NCBI RefSeq assembly: GCF_040784915.1
Contig: NZ_CP160797.1
Span: 2,346,137-2,410,136, forward strand
DNA: 64,000 nucleotides
From: Bacillus vallismortis
GTDB lineage: Bacteria; Bacillota; Bacilli; Bacillales; Bacillaceae
Direction of reading: 5' to 3'
The translations under genes were made by a program, and so were the position numbers. The notes below the pieces were generated by a model, which worked only from the letters and a program-made list of their open reading frames with translations, did no database searches and was not told where the DNA came from. Positions 16,814 through 25,965 of this stretch are shown here, piece after piece. The stretch's first letter is position 1. Every line of letters starts with the position of its first letter.

Positions 16814-17404
16814 TTACACTTGGAAAACAGCCTGCAAATCGTCTTTTGAACAGCTGTCCAGCTGGCTGCCGACACCAACGGCGCCTGCTCCGGCCTTGAG
16901 CCAATCCGGCACTTCAGACGGATGTATCCCGCCTGTTGGAATAAAGGTCACCTGCGGGAAAGGGCCTGCTAAATTTTTCATAAACGGGATGCCAAACACA
17001 CCGCTTGGGAACAGCTTTAATGTAGTATAACCGCATGTCAGCGCTTCCATAATTTCGCTTGGTGTCAATACACCGGGGATATAATGTATCTTCAAAAACG
17101 AAAGATGTTCAGCGAGGTCAGGTGAAAAACCCGGACTGACAATAAATTGCGCACCAGCCTCGGCAGCTTCTCCCGCTTGCTGCGCAGTGATGACTGTGCC
17201 CGCGCCGATTAAGATATCTTCTCTATTACGGAATGATTCGATAATTTCCGATGCCCCAGGTGTCGTATACGTCACTTCAACTGCACGAATCCCTTTATTT
17301 AATAAGCTCTCAATCTGCCGGCAGGCTTCCTGTTTATCCTGTGAACGAATGACTGCAATCAGCCTTGCTTCTTTCAGACGGTTTTCAACGATTTTAGACT
17401 CCAT
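16814..17404 (-). CDS. kdgA: KDPG aldolase
   Basis: A 196-aa class I aldolase that splits 2-keto-3-deoxy-6-phosphogluconate into pyruvate and glyceraldehyde 3-phosphate. The Schiff-base lysine is K130 in [12 protein letters not shown], with Glu43 in [10 protein letters not shown] as acid/base. The phosphate-binding GG near residue 155 is present. It starts 1 nt after the kdgK stop, indicating tight coupling. It carries out the last step of galacturonate/glucuronate breakdown in this operon. Confidence 0.95.
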   Translation of the reverse strand: MESKIVENRLKEARLIAVIRSQDKQEACRQIESLLNKGIRAVEVTYTTPGASEIIESFRNREDILIGAGTVITAQQAGEAAEAGAQFIVSPGFSPDLAEHLSFLKIHYIPGVLTPSEIMEALTCGYTTLKLFPSGVFGIPFMKNLAGPFPQVTFIPTGGIHPSEVPDWLKAGAGAVGVGSQLDSCSKDDLQAVFQV

Positions 17405-17405
17405 A

Positions 17406-18380
17406 TTAATAATCCCCTTTCTTTTGGTAAACCGTTCTTTGAGCAGATAAAAACGCAGCTAATTTCTCCCTGGTCGGCAGGCCGTCCATATCCCCCGGTG
17501 CCTGCACTTGCAAAGCGCCAATCGCATTTCCTCTTTGAACCGCATCCTTGTACGACAAACCGTCAAGGATGCCGCTAATCACACCGACTGCAAATCCGTC
17601 TCCGGCACCGACCGTATCAACCACCTGTTCAACCCGGAAGCCTTCTACAAACCCTTCACTTTCCCTTGTTTTAAAGTAAGCGCCTTCTTTCCCGAGTTTA
17701 ATAGCAACAAAGCTGACACCTTTTTTCAGATAATAATCAGCAATACCTTCAGGTGTTTTTTCTCCGGTCAACAGCTCCCCCTCTGCGACCCCCGGGAAAA
17801 ACCAATCTGCAAGCCTCGCCAGATCATTGATCGTCTGGGCCATCGTTGCTTGATCAGGCCAAAGCGAAGGCCTTAAATTGGGATCTAACGATACCGTTTT
17901 CCCAGCATGTTTCAAATCCTTCATCACGTGGTAGGAAAAGTCTTTCATTTCAGCAGATAAGGCTGGGGGAATACCTGTCACATGCAAATGGCCCGCGCAT
18001 TGAAAATAATCTCTCGGATATTCAGCAGACGTTAGTGTGCTTGCAGCTGAGTGTTTCCTGTAATAGGAAACTTGCGGATCGCCTTCTTTCACTTTTGACT
18101 TCAGCAGCAGGCCGGTGGGATTTCCGTCCTGCGAGCGGATTACGCGGGACACATCCACTCCCTCTTTTTTAAGCTCCTGTAAAATAAATGTTCCGAGCTG
18201 ATCATTGCCGACCTTGCTCATCCATCCCACCTGAAATCCAAGTCTGGCCAGGCCGCAAGCGACATTGCTTTCTGCTCCGGCCAGCCCTTTAGAAAAAGTG
18301 GATACTTCATGAAGGCCTCCGTACTCATTTGCATAAAACATGGCCATCGATTCCCCAAATGTCACCGCATCAAGCTTCAT
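17406..18380 (-). CDS. kdgK: 2-keto-3-deoxygluconate kinase
   Basis: A 324-aa PfkB/ribokinase-family kinase that phosphorylates KDG to KDPG. The family signature [16 protein letters not shown] is near residue 250 with the catalytic Asp, and the N-terminal sugar motif [17 protein letters not shown] is near 33. ATG 18380 sits 9 nt from AGGAGG; a TTG three codons upstream abuts the ribosome site and is unlikely. It is second in kdgRKAT, 37 bp after kdgR. Confidence 0.95.
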   Translation of the reverse strand: MKLDAVTFGESMAMFYANEYGGLHEVSTFSKGLAGAESNVACGLARLGFQVGWMSKVGNDQLGTFILQELKKEGVDVSRVIRSQDGNPTGLLLKSKVKEGDPQVSYYRKHSAASTLTSAEYPRDYFQCAGHLHVTGIPPALSAEMKDFSYHVMKDLKHAGKTVSLDPNLRPSLWPDQATMAQTINDLARLADWFFPGVAEGELLTGEKTPEGIADYYLKKGVSFVAIKLGKEGAYFKTRESEGFVEGFRVEQVVDTVGAGDGFAVGVISGILDGLSYKDAVQRGNAIGALQVQAPGDMDGLPTREKLAAFLSAQRTVYQKKGDY

Positions 18381-18417
18381 CTCTCCCAACCTCCTCTTCA
18401 GTTGAGGGCATCTAGGA

Positions 18418-19437
18418 TTAAAGTGACTGTCTCATGATGACTTCCGCCTCTAATTCAATGGTTTGAGGCGCTCCCTTGTCACCTTCAATCCTTTTTAATA
18501 CACGTTCCATCGCCGTCCTGCCCATATCATGTGACGGCTGGGCAATCGTTGTAATGCCCGGACCGATCAGTTTATACCATTCCGTATCATCGAATCCTGC
18601 AATCCCTATATCTTGAGGGATGAGCAGGCCGAGCTCTTCCATACAGCTGATGATTTTCAGCATAATTAGGCCGTTCAAGGCCAGAATCGCTTTTTTTTGC
18701 TCCGGCATTTCCTTGTGAAAAGAAAGAAGCGCCGCCTTAAGCTGCTCCTTGTTTTTTACGTCAATTTCATACATTCTGACAAGCCCGTTCGCATTTTGAG
18801 CCGAAGCCATTTCCTGGTACACAGCTGCTCTTTCTGCACGAGGGCTGATAGATGAAATCGGTTCGCTAAACAGTGCGACATCAGTGTATCCTTTGCTGTA
18901 AATCTTCTGAAGTATCTCTTTTGTGATCCTTCTATTGTCAGTTGTTACCGTATCCAGTTTCAGATCCGGAAGTTTCCGGTCAATTAATATCGTGGGAATT
19001 TGCTGTTCTGCAAAGGTGTGCAGTACATCCTTGTTTTCTCCGGTTGCGTTTAAAATCAGCCCTTCAACCGAATGGGCTTCAAGCTTTAGGAGCATTTCCC
19101 GCTCTTTTTCAGGACTGTTATCTGTGTTGCACACCATAATACTGTAGCCATATTGATCACAAATCTCTTCGACTCCTCTGAAAGCCGCGACTGAGAAAGG
19201 ATTTGTAATGTCAGCTACAACAAATCCGATTAATTTGCTTTTTTTTATTTTTAAACCTTGTGCCATTTTACTTGGCCGATAATTCAATTCTGCGATTGCC
19301 TTTTTAATGCTTTTCACTTTTTCAGGAGAAATCGCATCAATTTTTCCGTTGATATAACGGGAAACTGTCGATTTCGAAACTCCTGCACATTCTGCTACAT
19401 CTTTGATCGTCGTATGGCTTGTTGTTTTCTTTTTCAT
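18418..19437 (-). CDS. kdgR: KdgR, LacI-family repressor of pectin/uronate genes
   Basis: A 339-aa regulator with an N-terminal helix-turn-helix (TIKDVAECAGVSKSTVSRYI, about residues 10-29), a hinge helix region, and a periplasmic-binding-protein-like effector domain. B. subtilis KdgR represses kdgRKAT and kduID and responds to KDG or a related intermediate. The ribosome site AGGAGCAC precedes ATG. It is divergent from kduI across a 222-bp region with two similar operator-like sites. Confidence 0.95.
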   Translation of the reverse strand: MKKKTTSHTTIKDVAECAGVSKSTVSRYINGKIDAISPEKVKSIKKAIAELNYRPSKMAQGLKIKKSKLIGFVVADITNPFSVAAFRGVEEICDQYGYSIMVCNTDNSPEKEREMLLKLEAHSVEGLILNATGENKDVLHTFAEQQIPTILIDRKLPDLKLDTVTTDNRRITKEILQKIYSKGYTDVALFSEPISSISPRAERAAVYQEMASAQNANGLVRMYEIDVKNKEQLKAALLSFHKEMPEQKKAILALNGLIMLKIISCMEELGLLIPQDIGIAGFDDTEWYKLIGPGITTIAQPSHDMGRTAMERVLKRIEGDKGAPQTIELEAEVIMRQSL

Positions 19438-19464
19438 TCAAGTGCTCCTGTATCATCTTATATT

Positions 19465-19478
19465 TGAAACCGATCCCA
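19465..19478. promoter_or_regulatory. Operator-like site before kdgR
   Basis: TGAAACCGATCCCA shares TGAAACCG and CCA with the site before kduI. It lies about 30 bp from the kdgR start, so it is well placed for KdgR autorepression or CcpA control. Confidence 0.5.
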
Positions 19479-19560
19479 AAACCGTTACAACACAAGAATA
19501 CCATATTTTTAAAATTCGAAAAGAGTTTTTTCAAAAATGTGCCTATTAATAATTTTAACA

Positions 19561-19609
19561 TTGACTCTTTTCACTATTTATCCTAAAATTTTCTTTGAAA
19601 CCGTTACCA
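19561..19609 (+). promoter_or_regulatory. kduI promoter with downstream KdgR/cre-like operator
   Basis: TTGACT (19561-19566) and TAAAAT (19584-19589) are spaced 17 bp. TGAAACCGTTACCA (19596-19609) covers the expected start site. It fits the catabolite-response element consensus TGWNANCGNTNWCA with one mismatch and is also typical of LacI-family operators. Confidence 0.7.
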
Positions 19610-19659
19610 AAATGTTTTCATTCAAGTGGTGCCGAAATCTTAACTAAGGGGGAAACACA

Positions 19660-20487
19660 ATGGAAAATCGTTATTCTGTACACCCTGAACAAGTAAAGCG
19701 CTTTACAACTGAGGAGCTGCGCAGTCATTTTTTAATGGAACCTTTATTTAAGGAAAACAAACTTTCAATGTATTACTCACATGAAGACCGAGTTGTCATC
19801 GGCGGCGCGGCTCCGGGACAAAGTGAACTGAAGCTTGATGCCGGAGATTTCCTTAAAACAGACTTCTTTTTGGAACGGCGTGAAATCGGGATTATTAATG
19901 TTGGCCAGCCTGGCGCTGTCAGGGTTGGTGATGATGAATATGCGCTTCAAACAAAGGATTTTCTTTATATCGGAATGGGCAATCAGGATGTAACGTTTAC
20001 AAACCTGAACGGAGGCAAAGCTAAGTTTTACTTCGTCTCCGCTTGTGCTCATCAAAGCTATCCGACACAAAAAGCCGCTCTTTCCGAACTGACACCGGAC
20101 CGCCTTGGCGATGAGGCAGCCTCTAATGTCAGAAGCCTGTACAAAGTCATTCATCAAGAAGGCATTAAAAGTTGTCAGCTAATGATGGGAATTACGATGC
20201 TAGATCAAAACAACAACTGGAATACCATGCCGGCTCACGTCCATGACCGCCGGATGGAGGCTTACCTTTACCTTGATCTTGAGAAAGATTCAAAGGTGTT
20301 TCACTTCATGGGCCAGCCGAATGAAACGCGCCATCTTGTTGTCGGAAATGACCAGGCTGTCCTTTCTCCTGCCTGGTCTATTCACTCTGGCGCAGGAACT
20401 TCGAACTACAGCTTTGTGTGGGCGATGGCTGGAGAAAATTACACATTTACGGACATGGATGCCGTCCCGATGGATGGGCTGAAATAA
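19660..20487 (+). CDS. kduI: 5-keto-4-deoxyuronate isomerase
   Basis: A 275-aa cupin-type metal isomerase that converts 5-keto-4-deoxyuronate to 2,5-diketo-3-deoxygluconate in pectin breakdown. Zinc ligands are in the segment MPAHVHDRRMEAYLY near residues 190-205, with a later His in SIHSGAGTSNY. The ribosome site AAGGGGGAA is strong. It is first of kduID, divergent from kdgR and preceded by a promoter with an operator on the start site. Confidence 0.95.
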   Translation: MENRYSVHPEQVKRFTTEELRSHFLMEPLFKENKLSMYYSHEDRVVIGGAAPGQSELKLDAGDFLKTDFFLERREIGIINVGQPGAVRVGDDEYALQTKDFLYIGMGNQDVTFTNLNGGKAKFYFVSACAHQSYPTQKAALSELTPDRLGDEAASNVRSLYKVIHQEGIKSCQLMMGITMLDQNNNWNTMPAHVHDRRMEAYLYLDLEKDSKVFHFMGQPNETRHLVVGNDQAVLSPAWSIHSGAGTSNYSFVWAMAGENYTFTDMDAVPMDGLK

Positions 20488-20488
20488 G

Positions 20489-21253
20489 ATGAGTTATCTA
20501 CATGATACCTTTTCATTAGAAGGAAAAACAGCGCTGGTGACAGGCCCGGGAACAGGAATCGGTCAAGGAATTGCCAAAGCGCTGGCGGGGGCTGGCGCCG
20601 ATATTATCGGCACATCACATAAAAGCAGCCTGACTGAAACACAACAGCTTGTGGAACAGGAAGGCCGTACCTTTACATCTTTTACATTGGACATGAGCAA
20701 GCCGGAAGCAATAAAGGATTCTGCAGCTGAACTGTTTGATAGCCGCCAAATCGACATCCTTATCAATAATGCCGGCATTATTCACCGGGAAAAAGCAGAA
20801 CATTTCGCAGAAGAGAACTGGCATCACGTACTGAATGTCAATCTAAACAGCTTGTTTATTCTGACACAGCTGGCAGGCAGACACATGCTGAACAGAGGTT
20901 ATGGAAAGGTTATTAACATCGCCTCCCTTCTGTCTTTTCAAGGCGGTATTCTCGTTCCCGCATATACAGCGAGCAAACACGCGGTTGCCGGTTTGACTAA
21001 ATCATTTGCTAATGAGTGGGCAGCGTCCGGTGTTCAGGTCAACGCCATCGCCCCTGGTTATATTTCTACCGCCAATACACAGCCTATACGCGATGATGAA
21101 AAACGAAATGAGGACATTTTAAAGAGAATCCCCGCCGGCCGCTGGGGCAAAGCGGATGATATCGGCGGGACAGCAGTCTTTCTGGCATCCCGCGCTTCAG
21201 ATTATGTAAATGGGCATATTTTAGCCACTGACGGCGGTTGGCTGGCCCGCTGA
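20489..21253 (+). CDS. kduD: 2-keto-3-deoxygluconate oxidoreductase
   Basis: A 254-aa short-chain dehydrogenase that reduces 2,5-diketo-3-deoxygluconate to 2-keto-3-deoxygluconate with NAD(P)H. The cofactor motif TGPGTGIGQGIA is at 18-29, NNAG at 93-96, and the catalytic Ser-Tyr-Lys set ends in Y159 and K163 (YTASK). It follows kduI by 1 nt. Its product is the substrate of kdgK in the divergent operon, which completes the pathway. A strong terminator follows. Confidence 0.95.
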   Translation: MSYLHDTFSLEGKTALVTGPGTGIGQGIAKALAGAGADIIGTSHKSSLTETQQLVEQEGRTFTSFTLDMSKPEAIKDSAAELFDSRQIDILINNAGIIHREKAEHFAEENWHHVLNVNLNSLFILTQLAGRHMLNRGYGKVINIASLLSFQGGILVPAYTASKHAVAGLTKSFANEWAASGVQVNAIAPGYISTANTQPIRDDEKRNEDILKRIPAGRWGKADDIGGTAVFLASRASDYVNGHILATDGGWLAR

Positions 21254-21258
21254 CAAAA

Positions 21259-21294
21259 TAAAAAAGCTGACGAATACGATCGTCAGCTTTTTTC
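21259..21294. terminator. Bidirectional terminator between kduD and ypvA
   Basis: AAAAGCTGACG (21262-21272) and CGTCAGCTTTT (21281-21291) form an 11-bp stem with T runs on both strands. Confidence 0.9.
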
Positions 21295-21296
21295 TA

Positions 21297-23222
21297 TTAC
21301 ATCATTTTCGGTTCAACAGGCAAGACCTTTTTGACTTCATCAATGATGCGTTCATTTTCTCCGCCGGCGTAAATGTGGATCGAGCCGCTGTCTTGATTCG
21401 AACGGATCAGACGCCCGATGCCCTGCCGCACGCGTAATAACATATATGGCAGATCAACTTCTTCAAACGGATCTTTTTTTGCCCCGTTGCGTTTCGCTGT
21501 AAATACAGGATCATGAGGCGGGAATGGCAATGACCAAATGGTCACATTTTTTAATGCGTCACCGGGAATATCAAGTCCTTCCCATAAGTGAACCGAACAT
21601 AGTACGGTTTCCTCTTTCTCTTGGAATTTCTCCACTAAGCCGCTGATTTCCTCATCGCCTTCAAAGTAAATCGGATACGGCAGCTCCCAAGCCGCTGACA
21701 GCTGCTTAAACTCGTTTAATTCCTCAAAAGAAGGGAAAAGCATCAGCGTTCTGCCTTTATAACGCTTGATCGTTTCAATCGTTTCAGCCGTTTTTTGTTC
21801 GGAAGTCATATCTGTTTTCGCATATAGATTAACGGTCATTTGCTCGTCATAATCATATGGAGAATCAACAGTTAACGACAAATAATCATGAATCCCGAGG
21901 CTGTCGGCAATATAATCAAACGATCCGCCTTCTGACAGCGTAGCAGAAGAAAAGATATGAGGAATTTTCTTGGAAAACACTTTTTCACCCAGCACTTCTG
22001 CTACCGTTCTCGGCATGACAACAAAAGTTGATTCTTCTTCTTTTTTCTCCAGCCAGCTGATCGCATCCTTTTGATATAGGGATAATGAATACGCCATTTG
22101 TTCTACATATTCTTCCACAACTGACAATTCGTATTGATCAATTGTGTACATCTCAGACTCAAACACGAGAGCCTCACCGATTTTATCGAGCAAACGGCAA
22201 AGCTCGTCCGCCGCCTTTTTGACACGCTGGTCATTTTTTATTTCTAAACGGTGTGAACCGGCTACTTCTTTAGCTTCTTCAGAAAGAACATAGAAAAATT
22301 CGTCGTTTGCAGCAAGGGCATCTTCAATCAGTTCGGCAAACTCTTCTCTGATGTCATTTTGAAGCAAGCGCTCTAAAAACAATTCAAGAGTAGACTGCTT
22401 CACTCTGTAGGTTAACGCTTTTTGTGCGGCAAACTCTAACAAATGCCCTTCGTCAAATACAACCGCGCTATGATCAGGCAAGAGTGGCAGCTGTCCCTCT
22501 CGTTTACGGGATTCTTCCGTCCACACATGCTCCATATAAAAATCATGGGAACAAACGATCAAGTCTGTTGACTTGCGGTAGTGATCTCTGGAAAGCGTCA
22601 AACCGCATCTGTGCCTCATATCACAAGTCAGACAATCCTGAAACGAATCATAGCTTACTTCAGACCATTCTTCATTTGACAGATTGGCATACTGCTTACG
22701 GTCGCCATACGGATAAAAGCGCTGCATCGCCTGTGATTCATGAACAAATGACGGTAACGACTCATAAAGATCCAGCCATCTATCATCATCAGAGCGTTGC
22801 ATTGTTTTTTCCAGTTTCTTTAAGCATAAATATTGCTCATGTGATTTTGACAGTCTTGTATCAATTTTCAGATCCAAATGCTCAGCCAACTTCGAAATAT
22901 CGCCCTCTTTTTTCACTAGCTGTTCGATTAATGTTTCATCAGCACAAGCGATAATGGCGGGTTTGCCGACATATCTTGCATAGCTGATCGCAAAAAGAAG
23001 ATAAACCAGTGTTTTCCCCGTTCCCACTCCAGCTTCGGCAAACATGACTTTTTTCTCTTTAAACGCTCGCTCCAGCTGAAAAGCCATAAATACTTGCTCA
23101 TCCCGAAGATCAAACCCTTTTTCGGGAAGGATATCGTAAAACACGTCACCAATCCAATTGTTCAATTCTTCATAAAAATTCTTTGTTTTCGTTAAAGAAA
23201 AAGGCAAACGTGATGTTGTCAC
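21297..23222 (-). CDS. ypvA: YpvA, XPD/DinG-like DNA helicase
   Basis: A 641-aa superfamily 2 helicase of the XPD/DinG type. Walker A is AEAGVGTGKTLVYL near residue 65 and Walker B is VVFDEGHLLE near 260. Between them are clustered cysteines, C-x2-C in CLTCDMRHRCGLT near 200 plus an earlier Cys, consistent with an iron-sulfur cluster. The C-terminal motif VRQGIGRLIRSNQDSG is motif VI. It lacks the N-terminal exonuclease domain of the second homologue, dinG, in this window. The biological role is not well defined. Confidence 0.9.
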   Translation of the reverse strand: MTTSRLPFSLTKTKNFYEELNNWIGDVFYDILPEKGFDLRDEQVFMAFQLERAFKEKKVMFAEAGVGTGKTLVYLLFAISYARYVGKPAIIACADETLIEQLVKKEGDISKLAEHLDLKIDTRLSKSHEQYLCLKKLEKTMQRSDDDRWLDLYESLPSFVHESQAMQRFYPYGDRKQYANLSNEEWSEVSYDSFQDCLTCDMRHRCGLTLSRDHYRKSTDLIVCSHDFYMEHVWTEESRKREGQLPLLPDHSAVVFDEGHLLEFAAQKALTYRVKQSTLELFLERLLQNDIREEFAELIEDALAANDEFFYVLSEEAKEVAGSHRLEIKNDQRVKKAADELCRLLDKIGEALVFESEMYTIDQYELSVVEEYVEQMAYSLSLYQKDAISWLEKKEEESTFVVMPRTVAEVLGEKVFSKKIPHIFSSATLSEGGSFDYIADSLGIHDYLSLTVDSPYDYDEQMTVNLYAKTDMTSEQKTAETIETIKRYKGRTLMLFPSFEELNEFKQLSAAWELPYPIYFEGDEEISGLVEKFQEKEETVLCSVHLWEGLDIPGDALKNVTIWSLPFPPHDPVFTAKRNGAKKDPFEEVDLPYMLLRVRQGIGRLIRSNQDSGSIHIYAGGENERIIDEVKKVLPVEPKMM

Positions 23223-23291
23223 CTAGTTCCAACCCCCAACTATTCGACATTCAGACCATCAATAATATCATTTCCCACTGATGAATACAAT

Positions 23292-23320
23292 AAAAAAACC
23301 TGGCATTGCCAAGTTTTTTT
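23292..23320. terminator. Terminator after the 63-aa ORF
   Basis: On the minus strand AACTTGGC and GCCAGGTT pair around AAT, followed by TTTTTTT. A T run is also present on the plus strand. Confidence 0.85.
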
Positions 23321-23325
23321 ACAGC

Positions 23326-23517
23326 TTACTTTCGATTGATCACATGCGAAGATAAAAAAGGATGGTCTGTTGAATAAATATGTTCCACCGCTTTTTCTAA
23401 ATCGATTTGCGCATGGGAAATCACGGACGGAGACAAATCAACTCCGAGCTCGTTCAGCTCGTTTGCTGTTGCGTCAAGCGCCCTTTGAATAAGATTAAAA
23501 TGTTCACTGTTCAGCAT
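23326..23517 (-). CDS. 63-aa hypothetical protein
   Basis: ATG 23517 follows a strong AGAGGTGATCTC ribosome site. The 63-aa product starts MLNSEHFNLIQRALDATANE and is predicted to be helical and soluble, with charged residues evenly spread. An in-frame extension 26 codons upstream lacks a ribosome site. It has its own terminator and lies 103 bp before ypvA on the same strand. I recognise it as a small conserved Bacillus protein but cannot assign a name or function. Confidence 0.75.
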   Translation of the reverse strand: MLNSEHFNLIQRALDATANELNELGVDLSPSVISHAQIDLEKAVEHIYSTDHPFLSSHVINRK

Positions 23518-23680
23518 GAGATCACCTCTGATGGAAATAATCATCATTGTATGCGAACTTTTCATTTTATATACATGCTTCCCGCATGTTATCACCGAAA
23601 CATGCGCAAACTACAATTGATATTCCGGTATCCGGATTATCCGTCTTATCAACAATATTCTATCAGGGAGTGATGTTGAC

Positions 23681-23833
23681 ATGAGTTATAGAAATCGATT
23701 AGATCAGCATTCTGAGCTGTTTCATCACAATTGGACGCGGCCTAAACGTTCTAAGTCTCAAGTAAACGGTCACACTGAAATGTCCCAAACCAACATTATA
23801 TTGAGAAGCAACGCGAAAGCGCACCGTTGGTAA
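23681..23833 (+). CDS. ypzG: YpzG-family small protein
   Basis: A 50-aa basic, His-rich peptide beginning MSYRNRLDQHSELFHHNWTR and ending in RSNAKAHRW. The internal PKRSKSQVNGHTE and the C-terminal NAKAHRW are what I recall of the YpzG family. GGGAGTGAT upstream is a reasonable ribosome site at a slightly long spacing. It points right, against the leftward flow, and has a shared terminator with ypsC. Size and composition suggest a spore-associated protein, which is inference. The gene name is tentative. Confidence 0.72.
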   Translation: MSYRNRLDQHSELFHHNWTRPKRSKSQVNGHTEMSQTNIILRSNAKAHRW

Positions 23834-23856
23834 CGATAGAATATAGCTGAAAGACG

Positions 23857-23890
23857 AAAGAAGACGCATGCAAAGCGTCTTCTTTTTATT
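23857..23890. terminator. Shared ypzG/ypsC terminator
   Basis: AGAAGACGC and GCGTCTTCT arms enclose ATGCAAA, followed by TTTTT on the plus strand. It overlaps the ypsC stop. Confidence 0.85.
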
Positions 23891-25043
23891 CGTTTTCTGT
23901 TTTCGTGCGCTGCGGTCTTACTTTTGACCAGTATTGATAATAATCCGTTTTAATAAATCCGTTAAAGAGCTTTCGTTTCTTCGTCGCTTTTCTGCCGTAT
24001 GCTTCCTCAAAATCCTCATTTGATGTCAGCATATACACAGACCAGCTATCAAGCGGTTCGAATGCCTGTCCCATTTCTTTGTACATCTGCTCAACAGCTT
24101 TTTTCTCGCCGAGACGCTCTCCGTATGGCGGGTTTCCGACAATTACCCCAAACTCCAGATTTGTCGTGAAGTCTTTGACCTGCATCTGCTTAAATTCGAT
24201 TAAATCTCCCAAGCCTGCTTCTTCTGCATTCTCTTTTGCGATTTGAACCATGCGGTGGTCTATGTCGCTTCCGAAAATCGTAAGCGGCTGGTCATAGTTC
24301 GCTTTTTCTTCAACTTCAAGGCGCGCTTTGTCCCACTGCTCTTTACCGATCCATTCCCAATCCTCCGAGACAAAATCACGGTTAAAACCCGGGGCGATGT
24401 TTTGGCCGATTAACGCGGCTTCAATCGCGATCGTTCCAGAACCGCAGAAAGGATCAACAAACGGACGGTCCGGGGTCCAATTTGTTAGTTGAACTAAAGC
24501 GGCAGCAAGTGTTTCTTTAATCGGCGCGCCGCCCTGATCGACACGGTATCCTCGTTTGTGGAGGCCTGTCCCTGAGGAATCGAGCGTTATAACCGCCTGA
24601 TCTTTCAATAAAGAAATTTCAACCTTATACTCGGCACCTGTTTCTTCAATCCAGTCATTGGCTTTGCCGGACTGAAGCTTGAGCTTTTCGACAATTGCTT
24701 TTTTGACGATCCGCTGACAGTCAGGAACGCTTGCAAGTGTCGATTTCACTGATTTCCCAATGACAGGGAATTTCCCGTTTTCAGGTATAAATGAGCGCCA
24801 GTTAATCGCTTTCGTTTTTTCAAACAGTTCATCAAATGTTTTCGCTTTAAAAGAAGCAACCTGAACCTTTATGCGGTCGGCTGTTCTAAGCCAAAGGTTT
24901 GCACGGCAAATGGCAAGCGCATCACCTTCAAAAATAATTTTTCCGTTATCAACCTTGCATTCGTATCCTAAGTCTCGTACTTCCTTTGCGACAACAGCTT
25001 CAATGCCCATCGGCGCCGTTGCAATTAGTGTATACTTCTTCAT
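23886..25043 (-). CDS. ypsC: YpsC, THUMP-domain rRNA methyltransferase
   Basis: A 385-aa methyltransferase: N-terminal ferredoxin-like/THUMP region (about residues 1-155), then a Rossmann N6/N2-type domain with DPFCGSGTIAIEA near 200 for S-adenosylmethionine and GNPPYGERLG near 305 as the catalytic NPPY motif. It resembles the RlmL N-terminal half, so a large-subunit rRNA guanine is the likely target. It lies downstream of the RNase P RNA gene with a terminator between. Confidence 0.9.
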   Translation of the reverse strand: MKKYTLIATAPMGIEAVVAKEVRDLGYECKVDNGKIIFEGDALAICRANLWLRTADRIKVQVASFKAKTFDELFEKTKAINWRSFIPENGKFPVIGKSVKSTLASVPDCQRIVKKAIVEKLKLQSGKANDWIEETGAEYKVEISLLKDQAVITLDSSGTGLHKRGYRVDQGGAPIKETLAAALVQLTNWTPDRPFVDPFCGSGTIAIEAALIGQNIAPGFNRDFVSEDWEWIGKEQWDKARLEVEEKANYDQPLTIFGSDIDHRMVQIAKENAEEAGLGDLIEFKQMQVKDFTTNLEFGVIVGNPPYGERLGEKKAVEQMYKEMGQAFEPLDSWSVYMLTSNEDFEEAYGRKATKKRKLFNGFIKTDYYQYWSKVRPQRTKTENE

Positions 25044-25081
25044 CGTATCACCCTGTCTTTTAAAACTTTTCTCTTTTCAAG

Positions 25082-25112
25082 ATAAAAGCTCTCCTTATAC
25101 GGGAGAGCTTGT
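25082..25112 (-). terminator. rnpB terminator
   Basis: On the minus strand AAGCTCTCC and GGAGAGCTT form a perfect 9-bp stem followed by TTATC. It sits about 20 nt past the mature 3' end. Confidence 0.8.
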
Positions 25113-25131
25113 TTTCATCATTTTAAATGTA

Positions 25132-25533
25132 AGTGGTCTAACGTTCTGTAAGCCATGTTTTGTTTCCGTCGTACTGCAAGCGGCTCATCACCTCGTACTC
25201 AGGCGGCAATCATCTATCTACAGAAAGTATTCTGTCCTTCTCTCCGTTGAATTCCGTTAAGAAGGTTCCCCTACCAAAATTTGGGTTTCTCGCTCGAGGG
25301 GTTTACCGCGTTCCACTCTCACCATTTCTAGTGAGACTTCGTCACTGTGGCACTTTCAAGGATACTCAGCCATATCCAAAGGACGTAGGCTTTTTTCCTG
25401 CCGTCAGCCTATCAAGGCTGCCCTAGCTTATGACTTCGCTAGGCACGAACACTACGGGCATCTCAGCACCGTGCGAGCATGGACTTTCCTCTACAGATTC
25501 AAGATCTGCAGCGATTACCCGAACGTTAAGAAC
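25132..25533 (-). ncRNA. rnpB: RNase P RNA, type B
   Basis: The minus strand begins GTTCTTAACGTTCGGGTAAT and contains the universal core GAGGAAAGTCCATGCTCGC. The downstream core includes CCTTGAAAGTGCCACAGTGA, and the 3' half ends with ...AACGTTAGACCACT. Length (about 402 nt) and sequence match the Bacillus type B ribozyme that removes 5' leaders from pre-tRNA. The 5' and 3' ends pair through GTTCTTAACGTT / AACGTTAGACCAC-like P1 arms. It has its own strong promoter and terminator. Confidence 0.97.
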
Positions 25534-25540
25534 ATGAATT

Positions 25541-25569
25541 ATTATATAACAACTGATTGCAATTTACAA
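25541..25569 (-). promoter_or_regulatory. SigA promoter of rnpB
   Basis: On the minus strand TTGTAA (25564-25569) and TATAAT (25541-25546) are spaced 17 bp, putting the start at the mature 5' end of the RNA. Confidence 0.85.
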
Positions 25570-25591
25570 GTGCCATTTTTTTCAAGCACGA

Positions 25592-25888
25592 TCAATCATA
25601 AAGCTTGCTGCCAAAAACGTGTTTTTCTAAGTTAGACAGCCGTTTTAAAATATCAAAGTTCGTTGTGTTAGATTGCACCGGCTGTTTTTTGCTGGCTTCT
25701 TCAAGCTGTTTTTTCAGCTGCAGATTTTCCTGCTGCAGTTCTTCAATTTCTTGATGGAAGGTTTCATAATCCTTAATAATCATATCTAAAAATTTGTCAA
25801 CGTCTTCTTGCTTGTAGCCTCTAACGCCTGTTTTAAATTCTTTTTCCAAAATTTCTTTCGCAGAAAGCTTTACTTTATCAGCAAGCAT
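25592..25888 (-). CDS. gpsB: Cell-division protein GpsB
   Basis: A 98-aa DivIVA-related protein. The N-terminal lipid/PBP-binding domain holds the [20 protein letters not shown] motif (about residues 16-35) and is followed by a coiled coil and a C-terminal trimerisation segment ending [11 protein letters not shown]. GpsB shuttles PBP1 (encoded by ponA, 10 kb away) between septum and side wall. ATG 25888 is supported by GAGGTG; a GTG three codons upstream is part of that ribosome site. Confidence 0.95.
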   Translation of the reverse strand: MLADKVKLSAKEILEKEFKTGVRGYKQEDVDKFLDMIIKDYETFHQEIEELQQENLQLKKQLEEASKKQPVQSNTTNFDILKRLSNLEKHVFGSKLYD

Positions 25889-25965
25889 CTTTTTCACCTC
25901 GTATCGTGAATCATCAACTATATTTTTTCAGAAATCTGTACGGTTGTCAAATTTCTCTTTCTTTG

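Noticed and set aside
16773..16904. N-terminal extension of KdgT by 44 residues
   Set aside because: The added peptide is arginine-rich, overlaps kdgA and lacks a ribosome site; ATG 16772 fits the family.
22424..22954. 176-codon plus-strand frame
   Set aside because: It lies antisense inside ypvA, which has intact helicase motifs; no ribosome site or homology.
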